Positions 48,770 through 57,257 are shown, numbered from the stretch's first letter. The stretch: DNA of 64,000 nucleotides from Vibrio owensii CAIM 1854 = LMG 25443 (GCF_000817815.1 NZ_JPRD01000015.1:186001-250000); one strand, 5' to 3'. Translations and numbers: made by a program. The notes: generated from the sequence alone by a model not told the origin.

Positions 48770-49825
48770 GTGGAACAGAATCCTATCCCTGTAGTTGCCA
48801 TTGATGACGGCTCGACAAACATAAAGATTTCTCATATCAAACTTAGCAAGCTGCTTACATATGTTTGCACGCACTCTTTTGCTGAGGGGCACAAACCAGC
48901 ACCTCACGGTAAAGAGGGGTTTAATATCACTATTGGTGACAACAAACTGCACTACTCGAACGTTAATTCCCTAACGACAACTAACAATGAGTTTCAGAAC
49001 TCCGACGTTAACTTGGCGGCGATCCACTATGCCCTGCTACATGCCGGCATTGGTACGCCAGAAGAATACCCATTGATTGACGTTGTTGTAACGCTGCCAA
49101 TCTCACAATACTACAACTACCAAAATGGCATCGATCTGACCAAGAACGTCACCAACATTGAAGCGAAGAAAAAAAGCGTCATGCGCAGAGTTGAGATCAA
49201 CAACGGCATTGAGGCTGCAGATCAGGCTGACAGCAACAAATACCAGTGCGTTACACCATTCAAGATTAATAGTGTGAAAGTGATGCCTGAGGGTATCCCG
49301 GCAATTATGTCTACACTATATAATGCAGAAGTAGACGACTATTCAGAGTCAGTTGTGGTTGACCTGGGTGGTAACTCGCTTGAACTATGCCTTATCATTG
49401 GTGAATTCCAAAGCCTTATCCCACAAGGCTTTGATAACATCAATGTCAATCAGGTAATCCGTGCAGTACGAGATGCTTGGGGTTCTGAACAGTCACAATC
49501 ACGCATCAGTCACTTAATTCAAAACCGCAAGAATGAAGCATTGTGGAAAGCAACCTTTAAGAACGAAGAAAAGCGCGAAGCTGTTCGCACTGCAATGAAT
49601 GAAGCAACAGACAAACTTGCCTCACAAGTCGTTGAAGTGACTAAAGCACTTCGATCTGCACCAAACCGTTTATATCTGGTAGGTGGTGGTTCTGAGTTAA
49701 TCCTGCCTGCGATGACCGAAGCATTTGAGAAAGATTCAGATGTGATCATGATTGATAAGCCGCAAACAGCATTGGCACGAGAAATTGCAATTTCCCAAGC
49801 TGGGGATGCTCTTGCTGAGGGTTAG
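48770..49825 (+). CDS. parM: ParM/StbA-like actin-family partition ATPase
   Basis: 351 residues from a GTG with AGAGGA upstream. ParM polymerises into filaments that push sister plasmids apart. Actin-fold signatures are present: phosphate-1 VAIDDGSTNIKIS at about 8-20, phosphate-2 VVVDLGGNSLELCL at about 195-208, and the adenosine motif LYLVGGGSELIL at about 302-313. Length is normal for the family. It follows the parC-like repeats and is followed five bases later by parR, the standard type II partition order. No GATC promoter serves it; autoregulation through ParR is expected. Confidence 0.93.
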   Translation: MEQNPIPVVAIDDGSTNIKISHIKLSKLLTYVCTHSFAEGHKPAPHGKEGFNITIGDNKLHYSNVNSLTTTNNEFQNSDVNLAAIHYALLHAGIGTPEEYPLIDVVVTLPISQYYNYQNGIDLTKNVTNIEAKKKSVMRRVEINNGIEAADQADSNKYQCVTPFKINSVKVMPEGIPAIMSTLYNAEVDDYSESVVVDLGGNSLELCLIIGEFQSLIPQGFDNINVNQVIRAVRDAWGSEQSQSRISHLIQNRKNEALWKATFKNEEKREAVRTAMNEATDKLASQVVEVTKALRSAPNRLYLVGGGSELILPAMTEAFEKDSDVIMIDKPQTALAREIAISQAGDALAEG

Positions 49826-49830
49826 TAATT

Positions 49831-50394
49831 ATGGCTGGCAGAGAAAAGATAAGCAGCATATACATTTCTGACGCAGATAGAGACGATGTGGAAGCTCTTA
49901 GGAGCTTCCGGCAGGCGAAAGAAGATAAGAAACATAGCTTATCTCATTCTGACTTATATAAGGCTGGTCTAGGGTTATTTACCGCAAGCCCAGATCTTGT
50001 CAAAGCTTGTAAATTGATACCTTCATTCGGCTTCAGTAAACCCGAAGATGTATTGAATTACATGGCATTGGCACTTAAAAAAAGTACAACGTATAACTTG
50101 GCCGACATGGAGCCGTTTGAAAAGCAGATTCGAGACCAATCGGAATTAATTAAGTCTCTATCTGAAATGGTAAAGCAGCAAAATGAAATAATACGTGGCT
50201 TGTCAGGTACGGGGGTAAATGCGTCAGAACGTTTGGAAATGGAATCACAACTGAAAGAACAACCAACAACCTGCTCACAGACCCAAGTTGTTGAGAGCTC
50301 AGACAAAGAGGATATTTTCAGAACAGAATCTCTTGAAAGTGAAGATTTACCAGTGACAATGAACCGGAAAGTTCCTCCAGGTATGTGTTCGTAA
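49831..50394 (+). CDS. parR: ParR-like centromere-binding adaptor
   Basis: 187 residues. The N-terminal part (REKISSIYISDADRDDVEALR) fits a ribbon-helix-helix start, followed by a helical dimer region and a long polar C-terminus with a short coiled coil at about 100-130. ParR binds the upstream repeats and caps ParM filaments. GAGG lies nine bases before the ATG. The assignment rests on size and on the position directly after parM. Confidence 0.82.
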   Translation: MAGREKISSIYISDADRDDVEALRSFRQAKEDKKHSLSHSDLYKAGLGLFTASPDLVKACKLIPSFGFSKPEDVLNYMALALKKSTTYNLADMEPFEKQIRDQSELIKSLSEMVKQQNEIIRGLSGTGVNASERLEMESQLKEQPTTCSQTQVVESSDKEDIFRTESLESEDLPVTMNRKVPPGMCS

Positions 50395-50401
50395 ACTCAA
50401 C

Positions 50402-50433
50402 AAAAAAGGTGCCGTAGAACGAGCACCTTTTTT
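50402..50433. terminator. Bidirectional terminator after parR
   Basis: AAAAAAGGTGC pairs with GCACCTTTTTT across a 10-base loop. It also ends the minus-strand unit from 53060. Confidence 0.9.
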
Positions 50434-50441
50434 ATTAACTG

Positions 50442-50621
50442 TTACTCAGGTTTTTTACGCCGTTCTTCGAGTTCCAATTCTTTCTCATCATTAGCAAGCT
50501 TCTTGGCGCGAACATGTTCCCCTACCCAGTCGGAAGCTCCACTCAATGTATAGATAATGAAAACTACCACTAACACGAGAAAAATATAGGTAATGTCGGA
50601 TTGATCAATAGGAAGTGGCAT
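50442..50621 (-). CDS. Small membrane protein
   Basis: 59 residues with one membrane helix (about 10-29) and a charged cytoplasmic tail (AKKLANDEKELELEERRKK). GAGG lies close before the ATG, and the gene follows the upstream stop by seven bases. Function unknown. Confidence 0.7.
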   Translation of the reverse strand: MPLPIDQSDITYIFLVLVVVFIIYTLSGASDWVGEHVRAKKLANDEKELELEERRKKPE

Positions 50622-50628
50622 AACTACC

Positions 50629-51222
50629 TCACATCGTAATGATGTCTACTTTGTTTGCAAAGTCATCATCAACCAAAAGAGGTTTATAGATAAAGTCGCT
50701 CTTGTCCTCTTGTCTCCATACAATTAGTTGAGAAGCATCGGAACCAATGTTGTGGCCTTTGGCTCGCAGCGTTGGGATGATCGACAAGTCATACACAGTC
50801 ATATCGCTAGCAGTAAGCCATACGTGAACGTCTAATTTGCGGTCTAACTTGCGACCGTCGTCAATCGTATCACGCACTGTGCGTTTCGTTGCTTTATAAA
50901 TGTTCTCGCCCTTGTAGAACACGTTACCAACCGTGAGCTTTAGGTTAGCAAACTGCGGTAAAGATGGCTCACTGCAGTTCTGATCGAAAAATAATTTAAA
51001 GCCGTGACTAACAATATGGCACTGGTGTGCAATACAGCCCGGGTTCATATTGTTACGTCCTTCAATGAAATATTCTGCCATTTCAGCAATCAGCTGACCC
51101 ATTGCCAAGCGTAAGTCTTCGCTATCAGGCGACATTACAATCTGGCGGATCTTAGTGTCATTGTCACTTGTATTAAGGTTTGATGCTACATCGAGGAACA
51201 TCTTTTCATAGGTTGTTGCCAT
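50629..51222 (-). CDS. Hypothetical protein
   Basis: 197 residues; helical N-terminal 90 residues with two Cys-His pairs (CIAHQCHIVSHG), then a beta-rich part. Not recognised. Weak ribosome site. Confidence 0.78.
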   Translation of the reverse strand: MATTYEKMFLDVASNLNTSDNDTKIRQIVMSPDSEDLRLAMGQLIAEMAEYFIEGRNNMNPGCIAHQCHIVSHGFKLFFDQNCSEPSLPQFANLKLTVGNVFYKGENIYKATKRTVRDTIDDGRKLDRKLDVHVWLTASDMTVYDLSIIPTLRAKGHNIGSDASQLIVWRQEDKSDFIYKPLLVDDDFANKVDIITM

Positions 51223-51330
51223 ATTTGCTTTACCGTTCAGAATACTTAATTTGCTTTAAATAGATCACACTTCCCGCATTGCGCGTAGAAAGCATTGTGT
51301 GCCAATTTAAGAAGATTGGCACACATTCTA

Positions 51331-51600
51331 TCACTCTTCTTCATCCAGCGTTAGCTGAGGGTGTTTAGGCTCGCTCAATTCACTATTATAGCGAGAGTCG
51401 AACGGGACATATTCAAGGTCGAATTTCTTAGCCAATTTACGGGCATCGGAAATTGCTTTCTGGTGTTCAGAATACGTTTCATCGTTCACATTAGCCCAGT
51501 CATTGCGTTGATAATCGACAGAAAAAGCAAGGTCTATGACCGTGATTTTCTTTTGGTCACCGCCCGGGTAGGCAAGAAAGTAAAATGTCTCGTTATCCAT
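51331..51600 (-). CDS. Hypothetical protein
   Basis: 89 residues from the ATG at 51600 (AGGAG eight bases upstream). Early beta-str-like segment (FYFLAYPGGDQKKITVIDLAF), then a charged helix. Not recognised. Confidence 0.76.
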   Translation of the reverse strand: MDNETFYFLAYPGGDQKKITVIDLAFSVDYQRNDWANVNDETYSEHQKAISDARKLAKKFDLEYVPFDSRYNSELSEPKHPQLTLDEEE

Positions 51601-51626
51601 GGGAAAACTCCTGCTATGGGCTTGTA

Positions 51627-52082
51627 CTATGCCCAATTAAATTCTAAATCCATATTTCGATAAGTGCTGATTCTTAGTCCCGGCAAAGCGATACAGTACG
51701 TCACGCTTTCATCCGTTGCACCATACGATTCAAGTTCAGCGATAAACGCTTTCAGTGATTTGACATTCTCTAGAACCTGAACAGATTTCGTTGTCTTAGT
51801 TTTTATTTTAGGATCACAATCGCTGGTGTCGTAGACCATCGCTTCTGCAGATTGCCCTGCATCAAAATCCAAATCCAGATCGGTAAATACTCGGGCAGCT
51901 ACACCCTGCAAGCCCATACAAAAGATTTTGTTATCAACCGCCATACCTAAGCTTTCAGCGGCATCAATTACACCTTTAAGTTCACCAAGCGAATGAACAA
52001 CTTTGTTAATACGTTCCGTTGGTGTACTTTCTGGCTCGATAGTACTGAAAAACTCGGTAATACTCATTTCTTCCTTGGTCAT
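51627..52082 (-). CDS. Hypothetical protein with an internal duplication
   Basis: 151 residues. Residues about 25-74 and 100-149 repeat the same pattern, LxxLKxxIxxxESxGxxxxxxxxCxxxxxG then DLxFxx, so the protein is a tandem duplicate of a 50-residue unit. Acidic. Function unknown. AGGAT precedes the ATG. Confidence 0.8.
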   Translation of the reverse strand: MTKEEMSITEFFSTIEPESTPTERINKVVHSLGELKGVIDAAESLGMAVDNKIFCMGLQGVAARVFTDLDLDFDAGQSAEAMVYDTSDCDPKIKTKTTKSVQVLENVKSLKAFIAELESYGATDESVTYCIALPGLRISTYRNMDLEFNWA

Positions 52083-52128
52083 TGCAATATCCTACATATT
52101 GCTGGCAGCTATGCCACCAGCCAAATCA

Positions 52129-52704
52129 CTAAAGCTGATCTCTTGAAGTAATAATATTGCCCCATTCGATCGGTCCACGGTGTTCTTTAACCGCTAGGTC
52201 TTTTAAGTGGTCAAGCCCGGTGCTATTAAAACTACCAATCTGATTACCAAAGGTGACCAATTCACCGCAGCTAATACAAGAACCGGTGTAAACATTGAAT
52301 CGGCTGCTTTCGCGCTCAAACTCCGTTGAGTCCAGGTCAACAGCAATCAAAGTACGATTCTCATAACGAGAACGAACACTGGGACTCTTACAGTTACATT
52401 TACAGTGCTTTTTAGCGACCATAGCGTAAAAATAGTCAGAATCCATCGTTTCACCTATGAAGACGTCAGAGCGACGAATCGACTTCTCTAAATCACCAGT
52501 GAGATAACCGCCGATACCTTTATCGCCAAGCCAGATGCCCGTGCTTTTACGGCGATTCTCGTCAGAGTAACCGTGATAAATATTGAACATATCACCACGT
52601 TGAATATCATTGCTTACGGTAACACGGTTAATAAACCCTGCGCCCTGGACGTCAAAATCATGAAAGCCATTTTCGCTTGAAACTAGTTTAATCTGAATTG
52701 CCAT
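52129..52704 (-). CDS. Hypothetical protein with Cys-rich metal-binding motifs
   Basis: 191 residues. HCKCNCKSP near residue 99 and GSCISCGELV near 140 give four to five cysteines, likely one zinc site, in a beta-rich protein. Not recognised. GGAGAGG precedes the ATG. A GCTGG/CCAGC hairpin lies just after the stop. Confidence 0.8.
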   Translation of the reverse strand: MAIQIKLVSSENGFHDFDVQGAGFINRVTVSNDIQRGDMFNIYHGYSDENRRKSTGIWLGDKGIGGYLTGDLEKSIRRSDVFIGETMDSDYFYAMVAKKHCKCNCKSPSVRSRYENRTLIAVDLDSTEFERESSRFNVYTGSCISCGELVTFGNQIGSFNSTGLDHLKDLAVKEHRGPIEWGNIITSRDQL

Positions 52705-52736
52705 TATATTGCCCTCTCCAAAGTTAACGTGATTTA

Positions 52737-53060
52737 TTACAGGTCGTGTACCGCGACATTGAATGTATCTTCAATCCAGCGCCAAATATCATAAACACTT
52801 GTGCCGGACTCGAACATGAACCATTGTTCTTCTACTTCTTCATCAGAATTGACAGCTACAGCGTCAAGGGTTTTCCAAAGCGCCTGCGCCGTAATACGGT
52901 CAGTCGGTACCACTACAATCATTTCGTCATCATTGTTTGGGTCTGGACATATTTCATGACTTTTAAGGCCGTTGCGTTCAAGCTTCTTAACAAGACTATC
53001 AAGCAGGCTCTTATCGTGAGAGCGAACTAAATTAGTATGATTGATAATTGGATTTGGCAT
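52737..53060 (-). CDS. Hypothetical acidic protein
   Basis: 107 residues; acidic, with a C-terminal SGTSVYDIWRWIEDTF helix. Not recognised. First gene of a six-gene unit behind promoter copy 29. Confidence 0.78.
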   Translation of the reverse strand: MPNPIINHTNLVRSHDKSLLDSLVKKLERNGLKSHEICPDPNNDDEMIVVVPTDRITAQALWKTLDAVAVNSDEEVEEQWFMFESGTSVYDIWRWIEDTFNVAVHDL

Positions 53061-53104
53061 AACGACTCCTCACTCCTAAAGGTTTAACTGTTTTGTATAA
53101 GTCA

Positions 53105-53137
53105 ATGATACAAGTGACGTAAACGAAACAAATGATC
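53105..53137 (-). promoter_or_regulatory. GATC-box promoter, copy 29
   Basis: ATGATCAT, -35 TTGTTT, 15-bp spacer, -10 TATCAT, 45 bases before the start at 53060. Confidence 0.83.
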
Positions 53138-53216
53138 ATGAAACTATGCAAGGAATAAGAGTTTTATATAGGAGTAAGATTCGCCGGAAACTAGAAATAC
53201 CCGACAAATCCTTTTA

Positions 53217-53615
53217 TCAGAAGTGTTTTGAAAGCTCTTGCGCTACCTGCAGTCCTTTAGGGGTAAGAGCCAAGAACTTCCATTTAGGATTCATTGGGTC
53301 GCAACGAACTTCACAAAGTCCTAAACCAGCCTTATCAGCATCTTTTCTCACGGTCAGGGTACGGAAATGTCTGGACGCAGCCGCCTGAGAGATATTGAAG
53401 CGCTCTTTAATATACGTCGGTGACACTGTATTAACTGGTTCAATAATGACTTTAATAAAGATCATCATCGTTAGTGGATGTACTTCTGAGTAGATTAAGG
53501 TTCTGAATGCTTCGATTTGTTTAATGAATGCCAGGGCATTAGCTTCATTCAATTGAATGCTAGTTACATCGGATATTGTCATATTTTCAACCAACAACGC
53601 TTCTGGTAAATCCAT
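53217..53615 (-). CDS. MarR-like winged-helix transcription regulator
   Basis: 132 residues from the ATG at 53615; the start is uncertain. The helix-turn-helix is clear: VSPTYIKERFNISQAAASRHFRTLTVRKD at about 71-99, then a wing (GLCEVRCDPMNPKWKFLALTPKGLQVAQEL). It resembles small MarR-like regulators. It lacks the GATC promoter and has a TATAAT further upstream (about 53690), which makes it one candidate for the controller of the GATC-promoter family; that is inference only. Confidence 0.8.
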   Translation of the reverse strand: MDLPEALLVENMTISDVTSIQLNEANALAFIKQIEAFRTLIYSEVHPLTMMIFIKVIIEPVNTVSPTYIKERFNISQAAASRHFRTLTVRKDADKAGLGLCEVRCDPMNPKWKFLALTPKGLQVAQELSKHF

Positions 53616-53723
53616 GAGGGAATAGGCGCAAAGCAAATATATTTTGAGAGTAAAGCCGAATCAAATCCATCTGAAAACGGCTAAACCATTATACAGCATA
53701 TAAACCTGAGAGTAGACATACGC

Positions 53724-53921
53724 TTATTCGCTTTTTGATCGCATATTCGAAATCTCTGGCTCGTATACTACTTCAAACAGATACGTTTTACCGCACCCTG
53801 GGCAGGTCCACTCGTGGGAGGAGCCGTCTTCTCCATTGATTGTAGTGGGTTCTTCTGGTGAATAATCACAGTTATCAATGTCAGGGCATTCTAGGAATAG
53901 ATCAACTTCGTACTCAGCCAT
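53724..53921 (-). CDS. Small zinc-ribbon-like protein
   Basis: 65 residues, very acidic. CPDIDNC and WTCPGCGKTY supply two Cys pairs, a zinc-ribbon pattern often seen in small phage and plasmid proteins. Start overlaps the upstream stop by eight bases. Partner unknown. Confidence 0.72.
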   Translation of the reverse strand: MAEYEVDLFLECPDIDNCDYSPEEPTTINGEDGSSHEWTCPGCGKTYLFEVVYEPEISNMRSKSE

Positions 53922-54315
53922 GACCGTACCGTTGTTCTAACTCGAGTCTTGCGTCCAAATGAAGAACATCATAAACCGGAGCATCACCAGTAACATTGCC
54001 ATTAGCAAAATCGAGGTCACATTCTGCTAGATCTCGCTTTAATACAAGTAACTGCTCATCACCATAATGCTTAACTAGCGCATTTCGAAATTCCAAATCG
54101 ATATGACAGTTTTTAAATACATCCTTGTTTGTGTCTGTCTGCGTAACAGCGTAAATGCATCCCTCTTCTGAGCTAGGAATAAAGATAATGTCACAATCAC
54201 GGTGCTTAAACCCAATCGTAACACCAAAACCTGACTTGCTCCGCTCTTTGCGATCCATTTCTAATATGTTGTTAATACCAGTATCTTCAAGAAAGATAAG
54301 CTTACCGATTTCCAT
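53914..54315 (-). CDS. Hypothetical protein
   Basis: 133 residues, mixed alpha/beta (GFGVTIGFKHRDCDIIFIPSS), acidic C-terminal half. Not recognised. GGAG lies ten bases before the ATG. Confidence 0.78.
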   Translation of the reverse strand: MEIGKLIFLEDTGINNILEMDRKERSKSGFGVTIGFKHRDCDIIFIPSSEEGCIYAVTQTDTNKDVFKNCHIDLEFRNALVKHYGDEQLLVLKRDLAECDLDFANGNVTGDAPVYDVLHLDARLELEQRYGHG

Positions 54316-54354
54316 AAGTTACTACTCCAACAGATAAATCTGAAACAAGGCAAA

Positions 54355-54597
54355 CTAAGCCTTGCCTAAATCAACAAAGAGAGCCTTAAGCGCCTCTTCC
54401 ATAGTCTGTACGCTAACAACTTCATAGCTATATGGATGCCAGTTCATTTTGATGTGAGACGCAACCATTTTGTCGATCACAGCTTGAGATGGCTCTTTGC
54501 CGTCAGTCTCAATGATCACACGGTCGGTAAACTCGCAATTGATTGAAAGGGTTACCACAAAACGGTTTTCTGTATTGGCATTGAACTTTTGCTGCAT
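54355..54597 (-). CDS. Small hypothetical protein
   Basis: 80 residues from the ATG at 54597 (GGAA upstream); beta-rich start (RFVVTLSINCEFTDRVIIET), helical acidic end. Not recognised. First gene behind promoter copy 30. Confidence 0.72.
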   Translation of the reverse strand: MQQKFNANTENRFVVTLSINCEFTDRVIIETDGKEPSQAVIDKMVASHIKMNWHPYSYEVVSVQTMEEALKALFVDLGKA

Positions 54598-54629
54598 ATC
54601 AACATTCCAGTTAGTTAAGTTATAAAGAT

Positions 54630-54662
54630 ATGATAATGCCACTTCAAATCATGCAAGTGATC
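54630..54662 (-). promoter_or_regulatory. GATC-box promoter, copy 30
   Basis: AGATCAC, -35 TTGCAT, 15-bp spacer, -10 TATCAT, 33 bases before the start at 54597. Confidence 0.83.
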
Positions 54663-54780
54663 TGAACACTTTTCACCGGCGGTTGATTTCATTGCATCTC
54701 GAACTTACGAACTTCCTTGCGCCAGAACAAACCACTTCAACAGCTTAATACTAAGAATCCTGTGAATAGTTGCTGGCAGG

Positions 54781-55098
54781 TTAGCCCCTTTTCGGTTCGG
54801 TTGAGATGATCACGTACAATCCAACGACTATTATCGGAACAGTAAAAATCCATGTGGTAACAACTGCAAAACTAAACACATTGACAAATATCGGTGACAT
54901 GCCGGACTCAATAATGAATTGCTCGTAATCAGTAGATAGCATAGAGGCAGCTACAACAGACTGAGTCATGAGCAGATATTTATCTGTCCATTTTTTCGAC
55001 ACCCATTCAGACTTAGTAGAGAAATGATAACCATAATATGTGGCAACTGCGCCAGCCAATATGATTGAAATCGGTAGCCAAATGTGTACGAATAACAA
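54781..55098 (-). CDS. Membrane protein, TTG start
   Basis: 105 residues; no ATG or GTG fits early in the frame, so the TTG just after the upstream stop is the likely start. Two to three membrane helices (about 5-25, 66-84 and 86-100). Function unknown. Confidence 0.62.
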   Translation of the reverse strand: MLFVHIWLPISIILAGAVATYYGYHFSTKSEWVSKKWTDKYLLMTQSVVAASMLSTDYEQFIIESGMSPIFVNVFSFAVVTTWIFTVPIIVVGLYVIISTEPKRG

Positions 55099-55099
55099 T

Positions 55100-55324
55100 C
55101 TACTTCACCATTACTTCTGCGCGAGGACGGAAAATCGCAAAGCGATCACTGCACTCATTGTTAAATACACTCACCGCTTGATGTGAGTTAAGTACAAGTT
55201 GTCTTGTATGCTCGTATGGTAATTTCATCTCAGCAACAACTGTATCATTAAGAATTGCCACACCCTCTACCATTACAAAGCCTTTAGCTTCCATGGCATC
55301 AATAACTTGTTGAGAAACTTTCAT
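55100..55324 (-). CDS. Small hypothetical protein
   Basis: 74 residues, mixed helix and strand (VVAEMKLPYEHTRQLVLNS), no membrane segment. Not recognised. AAAGGTGG precedes the ATG. Confidence 0.72.
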   Translation of the reverse strand: MKVSQQVIDAMEAKGFVMVEGVAILNDTVVAEMKLPYEHTRQLVLNSHQAVSVFNNECSDRFAIFRPRAEVMVK

Positions 55325-55353
55325 GATCTAATCCACCTTTGTCAATGGGGTAA

Positions 55354-55542
55354 TTACGGAAGAAGAACAGCAGCTGAAAAGCCACCAGCAACAAAGCCTA
55401 CGATCAGAAATACCATATTGGAGATTTTGGTAAACTTCGCTTGCTGCATTTGGTCCTCGCGGACTAAGCGACCATTGATAAACACGTTCTTCCCTTTAAC
55501 TTCGACAGTAACGTCGTTGGTCGAAATGACTGAATGTCCCAT
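55354..55542 (-). CDS. Small tail-anchored-like membrane protein
   Basis: 62 residues; soluble beta-like N-terminal 35 residues and one membrane helix at the C-terminus (about 43-60). Function unknown. Confidence 0.66.
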   Translation of the reverse strand: MGHSVISTNDVTVEVKGKNVFINGRLVREDQMQQAKFTKISNMVFLIVGFVAGGFSAAVLLP

Positions 55543-55545
55543 GCC

Positions 55546-55770
55546 TTAACCTTTATTCCTGTGTTGAAATACGAACTTTAATAGCCAAATGCCTGCCAGA
55601 TGCCCGAAGAGCGCCGCCGGCATTACCAAATACCAAGGAGATAGGACAAGTGAACCTACCAACGCCCCGCCTGGGAGGGAATTTGCCCTTTCTTTTACGG
55701 AGAGATAAGTAAGGCCATAAACCAACATCCCACCAATAAACGCCAATATAATACTTACAAGAGTTCCCAT
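55546..55770 (-). CDS. Small membrane protein
   Basis: 74 residues with two or three membrane helices (about 4-22 and 36-67), Gly-rich. Function unknown. Four bases from the next gene. Confidence 0.68.
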   Translation of the reverse strand: MGTLVSIILAFIGGMLVYGLTYLSVKERANSLPGGALVGSLVLSPWYLVMPAALFGHLAGIWLLKFVFQHRNKG

Positions 55771-55824
55771 GCCCTTAGCACACCTATTATCAATGTTGAT
55801 CAGTTTACATTTCGCAGAAAGATT

Positions 55825-55844
55825 AAGCTGGTGGTACCCAGCTT
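55825..55844 (-). terminator. Hairpin at the end of the 55843 gene
   Basis: The perfect stem AAGCTGG/CCAGCTT with a 6-base loop is followed on the minus strand by AATCTTTC. It overlaps the stop codon and contains a Chi octamer (55827-55834). Confidence 0.55.
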
Positions 55845-56211
55845 AAGCGTCCAATGATTTCATAATGCGACGATATTCAATACGAGCACCCACAAGGCGA
55901 TCGTGATGACCTTCACGAATATCAACTCGCTTCGACTCTACCGCGCCAGCTTGTACTAAATGATCAAGCATATGAACTACATCTGCAATGCAATCAAATG
56001 GATTTGCAGCAGGTATGGTCTTGAGCTCTTTCAAGCATTCCTTACCAAATTCCTTTACGTTCATAAACGTATCAGGAGCGTATTTCAGTACCGTGTCGTA
56101 AAATGGGCGACTGTTAGGCTGCTTTAGCATCTCTAAGGTCTCCTGGTACCCTTCAGGGCGTTTTGAGAAGGTTGGTTCTGACTCTCTACGGTATGGTTGC
56201 TGCTCGCTCAT
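55843..56211 (-). CDS. Hypothetical protein
   Basis: 122 residues. Helical, with NVKEFGKECLKELKTI and a C-terminal GAVESKRVDIREGHHDRLVGARIEYRR part that looks like a winged-helix wing. Not recognised. GAGGAG precedes the ATG. Single gene behind promoter copy 31. Confidence 0.78.
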   Translation of the reverse strand: MSEQQPYRRESEPTFSKRPEGYQETLEMLKQPNSRPFYDTVLKYAPDTFMNVKEFGKECLKELKTIPAANPFDCIADVVHMLDHLVQAGAVESKRVDIREGHHDRLVGARIEYRRIMKSLDA

Positions 56212-56254
56212 TATATTCTCCTCATGCTATAAACGATTTGTACCTGATGGGTTC

Positions 56255-56287
56255 ATAATATGAGCATCGAAGGTCAAGCAATTGATC
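56255..56287 (-). promoter_or_regulatory. GATC-box promoter, copy 31
   Basis: AGATCAA, -35 TTGCTT, 15-bp spacer, -10 TATTAT, 44 bases before the start at 56211. Confidence 0.85.
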
Positions 56288-56349
56288 TTTTTGCTATACA
56301 CGAATCTCGACTAATGCGAGGCCAAATAGCCCCGCATCTGATCAGTAAA

Positions 56350-56841
56350 CTAGTCATCCGGCCAGCGAAGCGTTAAGTCAGCATGAAAACCGCACTCACT
56401 CTCGTTCCAGAACGCCGCTTCACAACCCAAGTTGGTAAAGCAGCAATCAACATCAGCTTGATGAAGAGACAGCCACTCGGCATAGGTATGTCGCCCCAGA
56501 CCAAAACGGAAATTCCAAGAAGACCATTCGTGAATTACAACAGGCTCGTTTTTTCCGTTGTTGATATTCCCTTCTTCATACTCAGTTGTTAAACCAAGTT
56601 CTTCTAGCTTTTGAATGCTCGAAGCTAACAATTCATTATCAAAGTCATGGAAATTAATTTTCGCTTCAGACAGGTACCCTTTAGCCGTATAGGTAGACAT
56701 CGGCAAAGTTGGTGCCGATACAAATACTGGGATCTCTCCCTGCAAAGTTAAGTTGGAACCTTCGTATGCGTTACCATAGGCCTCAAGGAAACGAGCCAAC
56801 ATGACACCGCGGTTAAATGCTCTTTGATGTTTTAAGTTCAT
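56350..56841 (-). CDS. Hypothetical protein
   Basis: 163 residues; helical N-terminus, beta-rich middle, Trp/Cys-rich end (HEWSSWNFRFGLGR; DVDCCFTNLGCEAAFW). Not recognised. One base separates it from the upstream gene. Confidence 0.8.
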   Translation of the reverse strand: MNLKHQRAFNRGVMLARFLEAYGNAYEGSNLTLQGEIPVFVSAPTLPMSTYTAKGYLSEAKINFHDFDNELLASSIQKLEELGLTTEYEEGNINNGKNEPVVIHEWSSWNFRFGLGRHTYAEWLSLHQADVDCCFTNLGCEAAFWNESECGFHADLTLRWPDD

Positions 56842-56842
56842 G

Positions 56843-57139
56843 TTAGGATGCCTTGTTCGCCAATACAGTATTATTGTTGAGGAATGCCGTGACGACGCTA
56901 GGAAACCCTTTAATCAAGCCTTTTTTCTGCGCGAACGTGAATAATTGCTCTACCAGTGACATGTCACTTAAATAAGCCGTGCACTCTTTCCATTCACCAC
57001 GTTGACGGTCGTAATAACAAAATGGCATTGACAGTCTGCCGCGCTCATCCATTTGCACCTGGCCGTCATAAGGAAAGTAGTGTTTACCTTTATGCGAAAC
57101 TGCTGGCTCAGTGAATTTTTCTGAAGTAACTCGAAACAT
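56843..57139 (-). CDS. Hypothetical protein
   Basis: 98 residues from the second of two adjacent ATGs. It starts MFRVTSEKF, and the 60418 gene has a similar FRVTSE stretch near its start. Beta-rich middle (GRLSMPFCYYDRQRGEW). Not recognised. First gene behind promoter copy 32. Confidence 0.76.
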   Translation of the reverse strand: MFRVTSEKFTEPAVSHKGKHYFPYDGQVQMDERGRLSMPFCYYDRQRGEWKECTAYLSDMSLVEQLFTFAQKKGLIKGFPSVVTAFLNNNTVLANKAS

Positions 57140-57176
57140 CATATGCTCCCTACCTTGATAATCTGATGATAGGTCG

Positions 57177-57209
57177 ATGATATCGCTTGAACTTCATGAT
57201 TAAGTGATC
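57177..57209 (-). promoter_or_regulatory. GATC-box promoter, copy 32
   Basis: ATGATCAC, -35 TTAATC, 15-bp spacer, -10 TATCAT, 38 bases before the start at 57139. Confidence 0.8.
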
Positions 57210-57257
57210 ATGAGGCTATACAGGAAAGGGGGCAAACCAACTTTCCGTCACCTTGTC

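Noticed and set aside
51255..51270. GATC near the start of the 50629 gene as another regulon promoter
   Set aside because: With the fixed geometry the -10 would be TGAACG and only 12 bases from the start codon.
55769..55805. GATC with the shared upstream AAATGTAAAC flank before the 55546 gene
   Set aside because: No -35 or -10 at the right distance; the -10 position would fall on the start codon.
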